Shown: positions 1 through 5,203 of the stretch, piece by piece
Numbering within the stretch: the first letter of the stretch is position 1
Layout of the letters: every line of letters begins with the position of its first letter
Source: Rheinheimera sp.
GTDB lineage: Bacteria > Pseudomonadota > Gammaproteobacteria > Enterobacterales > Alteromonadaceae
Length of the DNA stretch: 10,000 nt
Reading direction: 5' to 3'
Assembly (NCBI RefSeq): GCF_020217005.1
Contig: NZ_JAIWOI010000225.1
Span: 1-10,000, forward strand
Position numbers and translations under genes: made by a program
The notes under the pieces: model-generated
Seen by the model: only the letters and a program-made list of their open reading frames with translations
Told to the model about the DNA's origin: nothing
Database searches by the model: none

Positions 1-498
1 TTGTTCCAACTGGCTGGCAGCGTCACTGACTGCACTGGCCAACTGATTGATATTTTCTACACTTTTTTGCAAGCGCTGATCAGCTGTACTACAGGCATCT
101 GCGGTATGCACTATGCTATGACTAATTTGTTGCAGATTATCTGTCAGTTGACCACTGGTATCGGCCAACCCTGAGGCCGCGCTGCCAATTTGGCCACAGT
201 CGTCGCCACTGTGTTTGATGTCTTTTATTAAACCGTCTATATAAAAGGACACTTCAGCTGCACCTATCGCCATTTTAGAGGTGGCCTCAGTAATATGATG
301 GGCGCTATCGGCCAGAGCACTGGGTTCGTGCCGGATTTGCACTTCAACTGGTTTACGGCCAGTCCAGAGCAGGAAACCTGTGATGGCGAACAGATTAAGC
401 AGAAGTAATAACCAGTTATTCCACCCCAGCCAGAGATACAGAGCCTGGGCCGCTAGCCAGCTCAAAACAAAAACCACTGCAGCACGTACATTTTCCAT
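1..498 (-). CDS. Methyl-accepting chemotaxis protein, N-terminal part (runs off window)
   Basis: An open frame of 166 codons runs from an ATG at 498-496 to the left edge with no stop, so the C-terminal part is missing. It starts MENVRAAVV and has two hydrophobic segments at about residues 6-24 and 29-46, separated by only about four polar/aromatic residues (GWNN). A polar stretch rich in Ala, Ser, Asp and Gln follows (for example SGLADTSGQLTDNLQQIS), typical of the coiled-coil cytoplasmic domain of chemotaxis receptors. With almost no periplasmic loop, any ligand would have to be sensed in the membrane or cytoplasm, or through a partner. The conserved signalling tip that contacts CheA/CheW is not in view, so the family call rests on topology and coiled-coil composition. 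A GGGAAG stretch just upstream is a modest ribosome binding site. The gene lies downstream of the rhodanese gene on the same strand, with an ERIC-like element between them. Confidence 0.75.
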   Translation of the reverse strand, partial: MENVRAAVVFVLSWLAAQALYLWLGWNNWLLLLLNLFAITGFLLWTGRKPVEVQIRHEPSALADSAHHITEATSKMAIGAAEVSFYIDGLIKDIKHSGDDCGQIGSAASGLADTSGQLTDNLQQISHSIVHTADACSTADQRLQKSVENINQLASAVSDAASQLEQ

Positions 499-660
499 AA
501 CGACTTCCCATTCGACAAAAGGCCTGAAGGCCACATGGCAGAAGAAAAACTCCAGAATTTACAACTCTGTAGCAATTAGCTTCTGGCAGTGTTTCTTTTA
601 AGTCCGCAACTGTCAAACCATCATCGGGGGAATGCGACTAAAGTCTAGGTCCCTTTGGTT
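499..660. other. 5' flank of the chemotaxis gene, no gene seen
   Basis: This stretch between the chemotaxis gene start and the ERIC-like element shows no credible gene. On the minus strand it contains a TTGACA at about 611-616, but no good -10 hexamer at 16-18 bp. It also contains a small GGCC-TGAA-GGCC hairpin (521-532) that is too short to be called a terminator. A short minus-strand frame starting at 616 overlaps the chemotaxis gene in another frame and has no coding character. Confidence 0.4.
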
Positions 661-780
661 TATACCCGTCGCCCTGAAAGCTGCAGCTTTGTTGCCATCA
701 CCGCAGTCACATAGTTTTACTATGCTCCAGGCGTCTCTCGGACTTGTCGCCTCACTGCATCTTCAAGTAACCAGGGTATA
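661..780. repeat. Complete ERIC-like palindromic intergenic repeat
   Basis: A 120-bp element is bounded by perfect 7-bp terminal inverted repeats, TATACCC at 661-667 and GGGTATA at 774-780. Complementarity continues inward: CTGAAAGCTGCAG on the left matches the reverse complement of CTGCATCTTCAAG on the right with few mismatches. The centre holds a CATAG-TTTTA-CTATG hairpin (709-723). Length, ends and the core AGTCACATAG...CTATGCTCCAGG agree with the enterobacterial ERIC/IRU consensus (about 127 bp) as I remember it. ERICs are non-coding, non-autonomous elements that fold into long stem-loops when transcribed and can affect mRNA stability. It lies between the co-directional rhodanese and chemotaxis genes, so a readthrough transcript would contain it. 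It is diverged from the copies at 8860-9181. Confidence 0.85.
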
Positions 781-787
781 TATGCCG

Positions 788-1183
788 CTATTGTCTGACA
801 GGAAAGCCGCTTTCAGACCAAGCCTGCATACCACCAGCTATGGAGTATAGGTCACGAAATCCCATACGTTGCAGCGATTCGGCAGCCAGCGCAGACCGGG
901 CGCCAGAACGGCAAATTAAATACAGAGGCTGACTCGCCAATTCAGTCAGAGCCAGCACTGGGTCTCTGTGCTCTGCAACAGCAGGATGTAGTGGCAACTG
1001 CATTTCCAGCACACCACGGGGCATATTCACAGCAGTCGGAATATGACCTGTAGCAAATTCTGCAGGTTCACGCACATCAATAATGCGCGCCTGACCGGTT
1101 TTTAATAACACGGCCAACTGCTGCACTGACAGTTCCTGAATTTTGGCTTTGGCTTCAACAACAAGCATGGGTCCGGTTTTCAT
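788..1183 (-). CDS. Single-domain rhodanese-like sulfurtransferase
   Basis: The 131-residue protein is one rhodanese domain. It has the entry motif IIDVREPAEFATGHIPTAVN (about residues 34-53), the active-site loop CRSGAR with the presumed catalytic Cys91, and the C-terminal GGMQAW motif (117-122). A cysteine followed by a six-residue loop is typical of thiosulfate or persulfide sulfurtransferases, which carry sulfane sulfur as Cys-SSH. There is no signal peptide, so it is probably cytoplasmic. The loop between residues 57 and 85 is somewhat longer than in minimal GlpE-type proteins. AAGGA eight bases upstream supports the first ATG rather than Met6. It follows the LysR gene on the same strand after 120 bp and may have its own promoter. 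The physiological sulfur donor cannot be told from sequence. Confidence 0.88.
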   Translation of the reverse strand: MKTGPMLVVEAKAKIQELSVQQLAVLLKTGQARIIDVREPAEFATGHIPTAVNMPRGVLEMQLPLHPAVAEHRDPVLALTELASQPLYLICRSGARSALAAESLQRMGFRDLYSIAGGMQAWSESGFPVRQ

Positions 1184-1213
1184 AAAGTGAGTCCTTTGGA
1201 AGAAGTTGCATGT

Positions 1214-1243
1214 ACTATAGCTCGAAAAAGCAGCAGCATTGAA
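1214..1243 (-). promoter_or_regulatory. Possible sigma-70 promoter of the rhodanese gene
   Basis: On the minus strand a TATAGT (1214-1219; five of six consensus bases) lies 18 bp downstream of TTCAAT (1238-1243; about three of six). It is about 30 bases upstream of the rhodanese start. The -35 box is weak, so this is a candidate only. Confidence 0.35.
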
Positions 1244-1303
1244 TGACCTAAGGTGAACAATACGTAGGGTTTTATCCTCTTTCAGGCTTGATACAAAGCC
1301 AGT

Positions 1304-2182
1304 TTATAGCTCAAGACTGTCTAACCAGTTTAAAAAAGTCCTCACTTTAATGCTGACCATTCGGCCTGAAGCATGCAGCGCCCATAAATCCAAAGCAGGC
1401 AGTGTCCAATCATCCAGCACTCTGACTAATTCGCCTTTTTCAAGTTCGGCCCCCACCATCCAACCCGAGGCTATAGCCAACCCCATGCCAGACAATACGG
1501 CTTCTCTTAGTCCTTCGGCAGCGCTGACCTGGAGCCGTGATTGGACATGGACCGAGGTTTGTGTGGTACCCTGCTTAAATTGCCATTCTCTTGCGTTACT
1601 ACCCTGCCCATAGACAATCACATCATGCTCAAGCAGCTCTGCTGGTGTTGCCGGTTTTCCCTTTTTCGCTAAATAGCCTGGACTGGCGACAACATACCTT
1701 TGCGCTGTGGCAAGCTTTCTGGCCGTTAAATTTGAATCCGCTAGCGTTCCAGTACGCAAGGACAGATCTATTTTTTCGGCGATCAGATCAATATACCGAT
1801 CATCCATCAGCAGTTCTATCTGCAAATTCGGATGCTGCTCCATAAACAAGTGCAACCTGGGTACCAAATGAAGACGCCCAAAGGTGACAGGCACGCTGAT
1901 GCGTAAACGTCCGTACAAACCAGCAGCACCACGAGCGGCACTTTCTGCTTCTTCCGCCAGCGCAACCACCTGTGCGGCGTTTTCATAGAAGGCCTGACCC
2001 GCTTCCGTAATGGTTAAACGCCTGGTCGATCGCAGTAATAATCTGACGCCAAGATGCTGTTCCAAAGCTTCAACAGTTTTTGAGATAGCGGGCTGGCCAA
2101 GGCCTAAATCACGCGCTACTGCCGAAAAAGAGCCTGTTTCCACCACTCTGGAAAATACCGTCATCGCCCGCAACATATCCAT
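1304..2182 (-). CDS. LysR-family transcriptional regulator (CrgA/DmlR-like)
   Basis: This is a 292-residue protein of normal LysR length. Residues 1-60 form the winged helix-turn-helix (MTVFSRVVETGSFSAVARDL, then GQPAISKTVEALEQHLGVRLL). A linker helix follows, and from about residue 90 the periplasmic-binding-protein-like effector domain begins (GRLRISVPVTFGRLHLVPRL), a style typical of the CrgA/DmlR branch. GGAGG seven bases upstream of the ATG and a consensus -10 box support the start. It is transcribed away from the detoxification operon at 2298, with 115 bp between start codons. That is the classic arrangement for a LysR protein controlling its divergent neighbour and often itself. The effector is unknown; given the operon it could be an electrophile, quinone or peroxide-related metabolite, but that is inference. 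No sequence abnormality was seen. Confidence 0.92.
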   Translation of the reverse strand: MDMLRAMTVFSRVVETGSFSAVARDLGLGQPAISKTVEALEQHLGVRLLLRSTRRLTITEAGQAFYENAAQVVALAEEAESAARGAAGLYGRLRISVPVTFGRLHLVPRLHLFMEQHPNLQIELLMDDRYIDLIAEKIDLSLRTGTLADSNLTARKLATAQRYVVASPGYLAKKGKPATPAELLEHDVIVYGQGSNAREWQFKQGTTQTSVHVQSRLQVSAAEGLREAVLSGMGLAIASGWMVGAELEKGELVRVLDDWTLPALDLWALHASGRMVSIKVRTFLNWLDSLEL

Positions 2183-2207
2183 AATTACCCTCCTTTAAGG
2201 AATAAAT

Positions 2208-2213
2208 ATTATA
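2208..2213 (-). promoter_or_regulatory. -10 box of the LysR gene promoter
   Basis: A perfect TATAAT on the minus strand lies 25 bases upstream of the LysR start codon and 15 bases before its GGAGG. The best -35 (GTTAAA, 16 bp away) is weak. Transcription would start near position 2200, giving a short leader. Confidence 0.5.
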
Positions 2214-2232
2214 GCCTACAGCCATCTTATTT

Positions 2233-2256
2233 AACTTATAGGAATTAATTAAAGTT
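2233..2256. promoter_or_regulatory. Candidate LysR operator dyad in the divergent promoter region
   Basis: A 24-bp interrupted dyad, AACTT-N5-AATT-N5-AAGTT, is centred at 2244.5 in the AT-rich divergent intergenic region. Its position upstream of the LysR -10 box and close to the expected promoter of the forward operon is where a LysR protein would bind. A weak forward -10 (TAAAGT, 2250-2255) overlaps it. No exact T-N11-A box is centred on the dyad, so the assignment to this regulator is inference. Confidence 0.35.
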
Positions 2257-2257
2257 T

Positions 2258-2291
2258 ACTCCGTCAGCAACCTAACCAAAACCAACGGAGT
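2258..2291 (+). promoter_or_regulatory. Inverted repeat enclosing the ribosome binding site of the AhpD-like gene
   Basis: ACTCCGT (2258-2264) and ACGGAGT (2285-2291) are perfect 7-base inverted repeats separated by 20 bases. The right arm contains the GGAG ribosome binding site (2287-2290) of the gene starting at 2298. In RNA the stem would hide that site; in DNA it could be an operator. If transcription begins as late as about 2262, the left arm would be cut, so the RNA model needs an earlier start. Confidence 0.4.
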
Positions 2292-2297
2292 TTTACC

Positions 2298-2864
2298 ATG
2301 ACTAACAACAACTTTGTTTTATATAGCATCGACAACGCACCAGCTGCATCCGCCAATATTTTAACCGCAGTACAAAATACCTGGGGCTTCGTGCCAAACC
2401 TGCACAAAGTGATGGCGGCAAGCCCGGCAGCCATCGAAGCCTACAGCACATTGTGGACCCTGGCTGAACGCACAAGCTTTTCAGCCGTTGAACGTAATAT
2501 CGCTTATCTGGCCATTATTTATGAAAACGAATGTGACTACTGCATGGCTGGCCACACAAATCTGTCAAAAATGGCAGGTGTGGATGCGCAGCACATCACT
2601 GCAGTTCGTGAAGGAAAAGTCATAGCAGACACTAAGCTGGAAGCCTTGCGCCAATTTGCAGCACTGATCACCAAAAACCGTGGTTTTGTCACAGAACAAC
2701 AGGTTGAAGCTTTCAAAGCTGCAGGTTACAGCAATGAGTCCGTACTGGATCTGCTGGTACTGGCAGCCACTAAGTTGCTCTCCAATTACACCAATCATCT
2801 GGCTCGTACCCCTTTAGATAGCTTTATGAAAGGCGCTGAATGGCAAGTACCAGCCGCCAAATAA
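2298..2864 (+). CDS. AhpD-like / carboxymuconolactone decarboxylase-family protein
   Basis: The 188-residue protein is mostly alpha-helical and carries the hallmark CxxC...H site ECDYCMAGHT, with Cys79, Cys82 and His86. In AhpD this arrangement gives alkylhydroperoxidase or thiol-disulfide activity and donates electrons to a peroxiredoxin. These are its only two cysteines, so a redox role is more likely than a decarboxylase one; true gamma-carboxymuconolactone decarboxylases usually lack the CxxC. Length fits the peroxidase-related group of the family. There is no signal peptide. A GGAG seven bases upstream supports the start, and the site sits inside an inverted repeat. It is the first gene of the operon, followed after 93 bp by a peroxiredoxin-like gene, which supports a peroxide or thiol role. 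The exact substrate is unknown. Confidence 0.88.
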   Translation: MTNNNFVLYSIDNAPAASANILTAVQNTWGFVPNLHKVMAASPAAIEAYSTLWTLAERTSFSAVERNIAYLAIIYENECDYCMAGHTNLSKMAGVDAQHITAVREGKVIADTKLEALRQFAALITKNRGFVTEQQVEAFKAAGYSNESVLDLLVLAATKLLSNYTNHLARTPLDSFMKGAEWQVPAAK

Positions 2865-2908
2865 CTAGTTCTCTGGTCCAAACAACTTTAATCACAAAAA
2901 TTAGCATT

Positions 2909-2937
2909 GGCCGCCTTATGACAGTGCGGCCCTGTCA
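2909..2937 (+). promoter_or_regulatory. Two interleaved stem-loops in the leader of the peroxiredoxin-like gene
   Basis: GGCCGC (2909-2914) pairs with GCGGCC (2926-2931), and TGACAG (2919-2924) pairs with CTGTCA (2932-2937). Both are perfect 6-bp stems. Each contains one arm of the other in its loop, so they should be mutually exclusive. The segment ends seven bases before the GAGG ribosome binding site. No U-tract follows, so it is not a simple terminator. It may be a processing or translation control element. Confidence 0.45.
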
Positions 2938-2944
2938 ATCTAAT

Positions 2945-2948
2945 GAGG
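2945..2948 (+). promoter_or_regulatory. Ribosome binding site fixing the peroxiredoxin-like start at 2958
   Basis: GAGG lies nine bases before ATG 2958. An in-frame ATG at 2943 overlaps this site and has no ribosome binding site of its own, so the downstream start is preferred. Confidence 0.65.
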
Positions 2949-2957
2949 TCATTCATT

Positions 2958-3632
2958 ATGTCACTTAGCACTGAGTTAAACGCATTTCGGGCTGAATTTA
3001 TGGAAAAAGTCCCGACCGCTATTCGTGAAGCTATGACAACAGCAGATTTAGCACTGGCAGCAAGCGGAATTACTGAGCGCGCGCTAAAAGCAGGCGCAAT
3101 GGCTCCGGACTTTATCCTGCCGGATGTGCACGGCAACAAGGTGCAGTTATCTACTTTGTTAGCAAAAGGCCCGGTGGTAGTGAGTTTTTACCGTGGCGGC
3201 TGGTGCCCTTATTGCAATCTGGAATTAAGAGCACTGCAACAGGTACTGCCGCAACTTCAGCAGCTCGGCGCAAACCTGGTGGCTATTTCTCCACAAAGGC
3301 CGGATGAAAGTCTGTCTACAGCTGAGAAAAACGCTTTGAGCTTCCCGGTTTTGAGCGATTTATCCTCCTCTGTTGCCAGCAGTTTTGGCATCACTTTTGA
3401 TTTAGCGGAAGAGCTTCGACCAATTTATACCGAGTTTAATCATCCACTACCGCAGAAAAATGGAGTTGATAGCTGGGTGTTACCACTACCTGCAACTTAT
3501 GTCATAGACAAAAAGGGAAAAATCTTATTGTCCTTTGTAGATATTGATTATCGCAACAGACTGGAGCCTTCCGAAGTGATCACAGCCTTGAGCTCTGGCC
3601 TGGCTGCCCTATCCGAAGGGGAGCAAGCATGA
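2958..3632 (+). CDS. Peroxiredoxin-like (AhpC/TSA-family) protein with CPYC site
   Basis: The 224-residue protein has an N-terminal helical extension of about 45 residues. A thioredoxin-fold peroxiredoxin domain follows, starting at APDFILPDVHGNKVQLSTLL (about 49-68). The active-site segment is FYRGGWCPYCNLELRAL, with Cys83 in the peroxidatic position and Cys86 three residues on. These are the only cysteines, so there is no distant resolving cysteine as in typical 2-Cys enzymes; Cys86 or an external partner must resolve. This GGWCPYC signature belongs to the peroxiredoxin-like branch of AhpC/TSA, whose members are poorly characterised. A C-terminal PATYVIDKKGKILLSFVDID strand-helix region completes the fold. 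The stop overlaps the next start as ATGA, implying translational coupling with the GST. The upstream AhpD-like gene is a natural candidate reductant, though this is inferred. Confidence 0.88.
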   Translation: MSLSTELNAFRAEFMEKVPTAIREAMTTADLALAASGITERALKAGAMAPDFILPDVHGNKVQLSTLLAKGPVVVSFYRGGWCPYCNLELRALQQVLPQLQQLGANLVAISPQRPDESLSTAEKNALSFPVLSDLSSSVASSFGITFDLAEELRPIYTEFNHPLPQKNGVDSWVLPLPATYVIDKKGKILLSFVDIDYRNRLEPSEVITALSSGLAALSEGEQA

Positions 3633-4279
3633 TTGATCTCTATGCTTTTGCCACACCAAACAGCATTAAAGTATTGATAATGTTGGAGGAGCTTGGCCTT
3701 GATTATCAGTTACATAGTGTGAACATTCGCCAGGGACAACAAAAACTACCGTCATTTTTACAGCTCAATCCCAATGCAAAGGTGCCTGTAATAGTTGACC
3801 ACGACAACGTAGATACTGCGCTGGTATTGACAGAAAGTGCCGCTATTTTGCTTTACCTGGCAGAAAAAACCGGACTTTTGTTACCCACGGATCCGGCCTT
3901 AAGAGCCAGGCTGTTCGAACATCTTTTTTTACATGCATCAGGACTGAGTCCGGCTTTTGGACAGTCCGGCTATTTCCTGCGACTAGCGCCTGCACCTATT
4001 GAGCATGCCATACAAAGATTCAGCGGCGAAGCACACCGTTTAACTGGCTTGCTTGACCAGGGTCTTGCTGGCAAAGAATTTATGCTGGGTTCAGAGCTGA
4101 GTATTGCAGATATTGCACATTTTGGCTGGTTCTGGCGCAGCGAATTTGCCGGTATTTCGCTCAAAGATTTCTCCAATCTTGAGCTTTGGTATAACAGGTT
4201 GTCAGAGCGACCGGCTGTTATCCGGGCTATAGAAAAAATCAACTCCATTGCCGCCAGTCAGGAGAGACCCAATGCATAA
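3629..4279 (+). CDS. Glutathione S-transferase family protein (nu-class/YfcG-like)
   Basis: The 216-residue protein has the usual two-domain GST layout. The thioredoxin-like N-domain (1-80) contains the TPNSIK motif (9-14), close to the TPNGxK signature of nu-class enzymes such as YfcG and YghU. It also has LNPNAKVPVIVD with the cis-Pro at 53, and the glutathione-binding ES pair at 69-70. The helical C-domain (from about 88) has the SIADI N-capping motif (158-162). No cysteine is present, consistent with nu-class enzymes that use Thr/Asn rather than Cys and can show disulfide reductase activity toward glutathione. Its start overlaps the peroxiredoxin-like stop by four bases, and its end overlaps the dehydrogenase start by eight, so the three are certainly one transcript. 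Substrate is not predictable; peroxides or electrophiles fit the context. Confidence 0.9.
   Translation: MIDLYAFATPNSIKVLIMLEELGLDYQLHSVNIRQGQQKLPSFLQLNPNAKVPVIVDHDNVDTALVLTESAAILLYLAEKTGLLLPTDPALRARLFEHLFLHASGLSPAFGQSGYFLRLAPAPIEHAIQRFSGEAHRLTGLLDQGLAGKEFMLGSELSIADIAHFGWFWRSEFAGISLKDFSNLELWYNRLSERPAVIRAIEKINSIAASQERPNA
4261..4266 (+). promoter_or_regulatory. Ribosome binding site fixing the dehydrogenase start at 4272
   Basis: GGAGAG lies five bases before ATG 4272, which opens directly into the MHKTIVITGASKGIG fold start. An upstream in-frame ATG at 4248 would add eight residues not expected in this family and has no such site. Confidence 0.75.
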
Positions 4280-4982
4280 AACCATTGTGATCACAGGTGC
4301 TTCGAAAGGCATTGGACTGGCGAGCGCCAGGTTATTAGCTCAGCAAGGCTGGCAGGTGCTGGGGGTCGCCCGTAAAGCCCCCACGGATTTTCCAGGCGAA
4401 TTTATTGAATGCGACTTGGCCAATGCAGCAGAAATAACCACTCTTGCACAGTCTCTGGCTCAACAACCACAAGTGGTGGCTATAGTGAATAATCTCGGCC
4501 TGGTTCGACATGAAACTATTGAAGAGGTCAGTTACTCCTCTTTTCAGCAACTGATGGACTTTAATATCCGCCCTGCTTTGGTGCTTACGCAGACTATTTT
4601 ACCTGCCATGCGCAAAGCACAATTCGGCCGTATTATTAATATCAGCAGTCTGGTGACAAAAGGACTGCCTTACCGCACCAGTTATGCAGCAGCAAAAACT
4701 GCGCTGGAGAGTGTAACCCGCTCTATGGCCATCGAACTGGCGATAGATGGTATTTCTGCAAATGCTGTAGCTCCGGGCCCTACAGAAACTGAGTTATTCC
4801 GACACAACAACCCAAAAGGCAGCGAAAGAGAAGCGAGCTATTTGTCGCAGGTCCCTATGGCAAGGCTTGCAAATCCAAATGAAATTGCTGCGGCCATAGC
4901 TTTTTTAGCCTCGGATTTCGCAGGTTTTATCACAGGGCAAACTCTGTTTGTGGATGGTGGTGCAAGTTTGGGCAAAATTTAA
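4272..4982 (+). CDS. Short-chain dehydrogenase/reductase (SDR, classical type)
   Basis: The 236-residue classical SDR has the cofactor motif TGASKGIG (8-15), an adenine-ring Asp in CDLAN (47-51), and NNLG (73-76) in place of the common NNAG. The catalytic residues are Asn98, Ser125/126 in INISS, Tyr138 and Lys142 (YAAAK). VAPGPTETELF (167-177) and the C-terminal ITGQTLFVDGG are typical of the FabG-like branch. All catalytic residues are intact, so it should be an NAD(P)H-dependent oxidoreductase of a carbonyl or alcohol, cytoplasmic and probably tetrameric. An Arg34 after the glycine-rich strand hints at NADPH. It is the last gene of the LysR-divergent operon, overlapping the GST by eight bases, and probably reduces a carbonyl product or toxic aldehyde/quinone. 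Substrate unknown; annotation as FabG itself would be unsafe. Confidence 0.92.
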   Translation: MHKTIVITGASKGIGLASARLLAQQGWQVLGVARKAPTDFPGEFIECDLANAAEITTLAQSLAQQPQVVAIVNNLGLVRHETIEEVSYSSFQQLMDFNIRPALVLTQTILPAMRKAQFGRIINISSLVTKGLPYRTSYAAAKTALESVTRSMAIELAIDGISANAVAPGPTETELFRHNNPKGSEREASYLSQVPMARLANPNEIAAAIAFLASDFAGFITGQTLFVDGGASLGKI

Positions 4983-5140
4983 GCCGGGCAGATCCTACTG
5001 CTAAGGCGACTCAGTGGGCAGCAAAACAAGGAAAATCACTTATTCAATTAAAGTTGTTACTTTTGCCCAGTTAATCTTGATTATTGCTGCCATACTGAAA
5101 AAAGCTTCGGGTTTATCAGACTAAACTGAGAAGTATCAGA
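4983..5140. other. Intergenic region upstream of the GGDEF-EAL gene
   Basis: No gene is seen between the dehydrogenase stop and the terminator. There is a 6-bp inverted repeat TGGGCA/TGCCCA (5015-5020, 5064-5069). TATCAGA occurs twice in direct orientation exactly 20 bp apart (5114-5120 and 5134-5140). I find no clear sigma-70 promoter; the best -10-like hexamers (TAAACT at 5122, TATCAG at 5134) lack a partner -35. Confidence 0.4.
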
Positions 5141-5172
5141 AAAACTGCCTCTGCTTCATACAGGCGGTTTTT
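5141..5172 (+). terminator. Strong intrinsic terminator, probably bidirectional
   Basis: AAAACTGCCT (5141-5150) pairs with AGGCGGTTTT (5162-5171) over ten positions with one G-U wobble and an 11-base loop, followed by five T. The A-rich left arm gives a T-run on the other strand too. It would end the 2298-4982 operon, 158 bp after its last stop. It also lies only 31 bases before the GGDEF-EAL start codon, so that gene's promoter must either overlap it or read through it. Confidence 0.8.
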
Positions 5173-5193
5173 CAGCCACCCAATGAAGAGGAT

Positions 5194-5197
5194 AGGA
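5194..5197 (+). promoter_or_regulatory. Ribosome binding site fixing the GGDEF-EAL start at 5204
   Basis: AGGA six bases before ATG 5204, with a further GAGGA at 5188-5192, favours this start. The upstream in-frame ATG at 5183 follows terminator sequence directly and has no ribosome binding site. Confidence 0.6.
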
Positions 5198-5203
5198 TGC
5201 TTT

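Noticed and set aside
575..600. Flagellar sigma-28 promoter for the chemotaxis gene
   Set aside because: A TAAA is present, but the downstream box matches GCCGATAA at only about half its positions.
416..616. Minus-strand frame starting near a TTGACA
   Set aside because: It overlaps the chemotaxis gene in another frame; its product shows no coding character.
632..850. Plus-strand frame across the ERIC-like element
   Set aside because: It is composed mostly of the palindromic repeat and the 3' end of the rhodanese gene in antisense.
1285..1300. Terminator after the LysR gene
   Set aside because: GGCTT/AAGCC gives only a 5-bp stem with no T-run on the minus strand.
4983..5140. c-di-GMP riboswitch upstream of the GGDEF-EAL gene
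   Set aside because: I could not find the conserved GEMM-type core; only small repeats and a terminator are visible.
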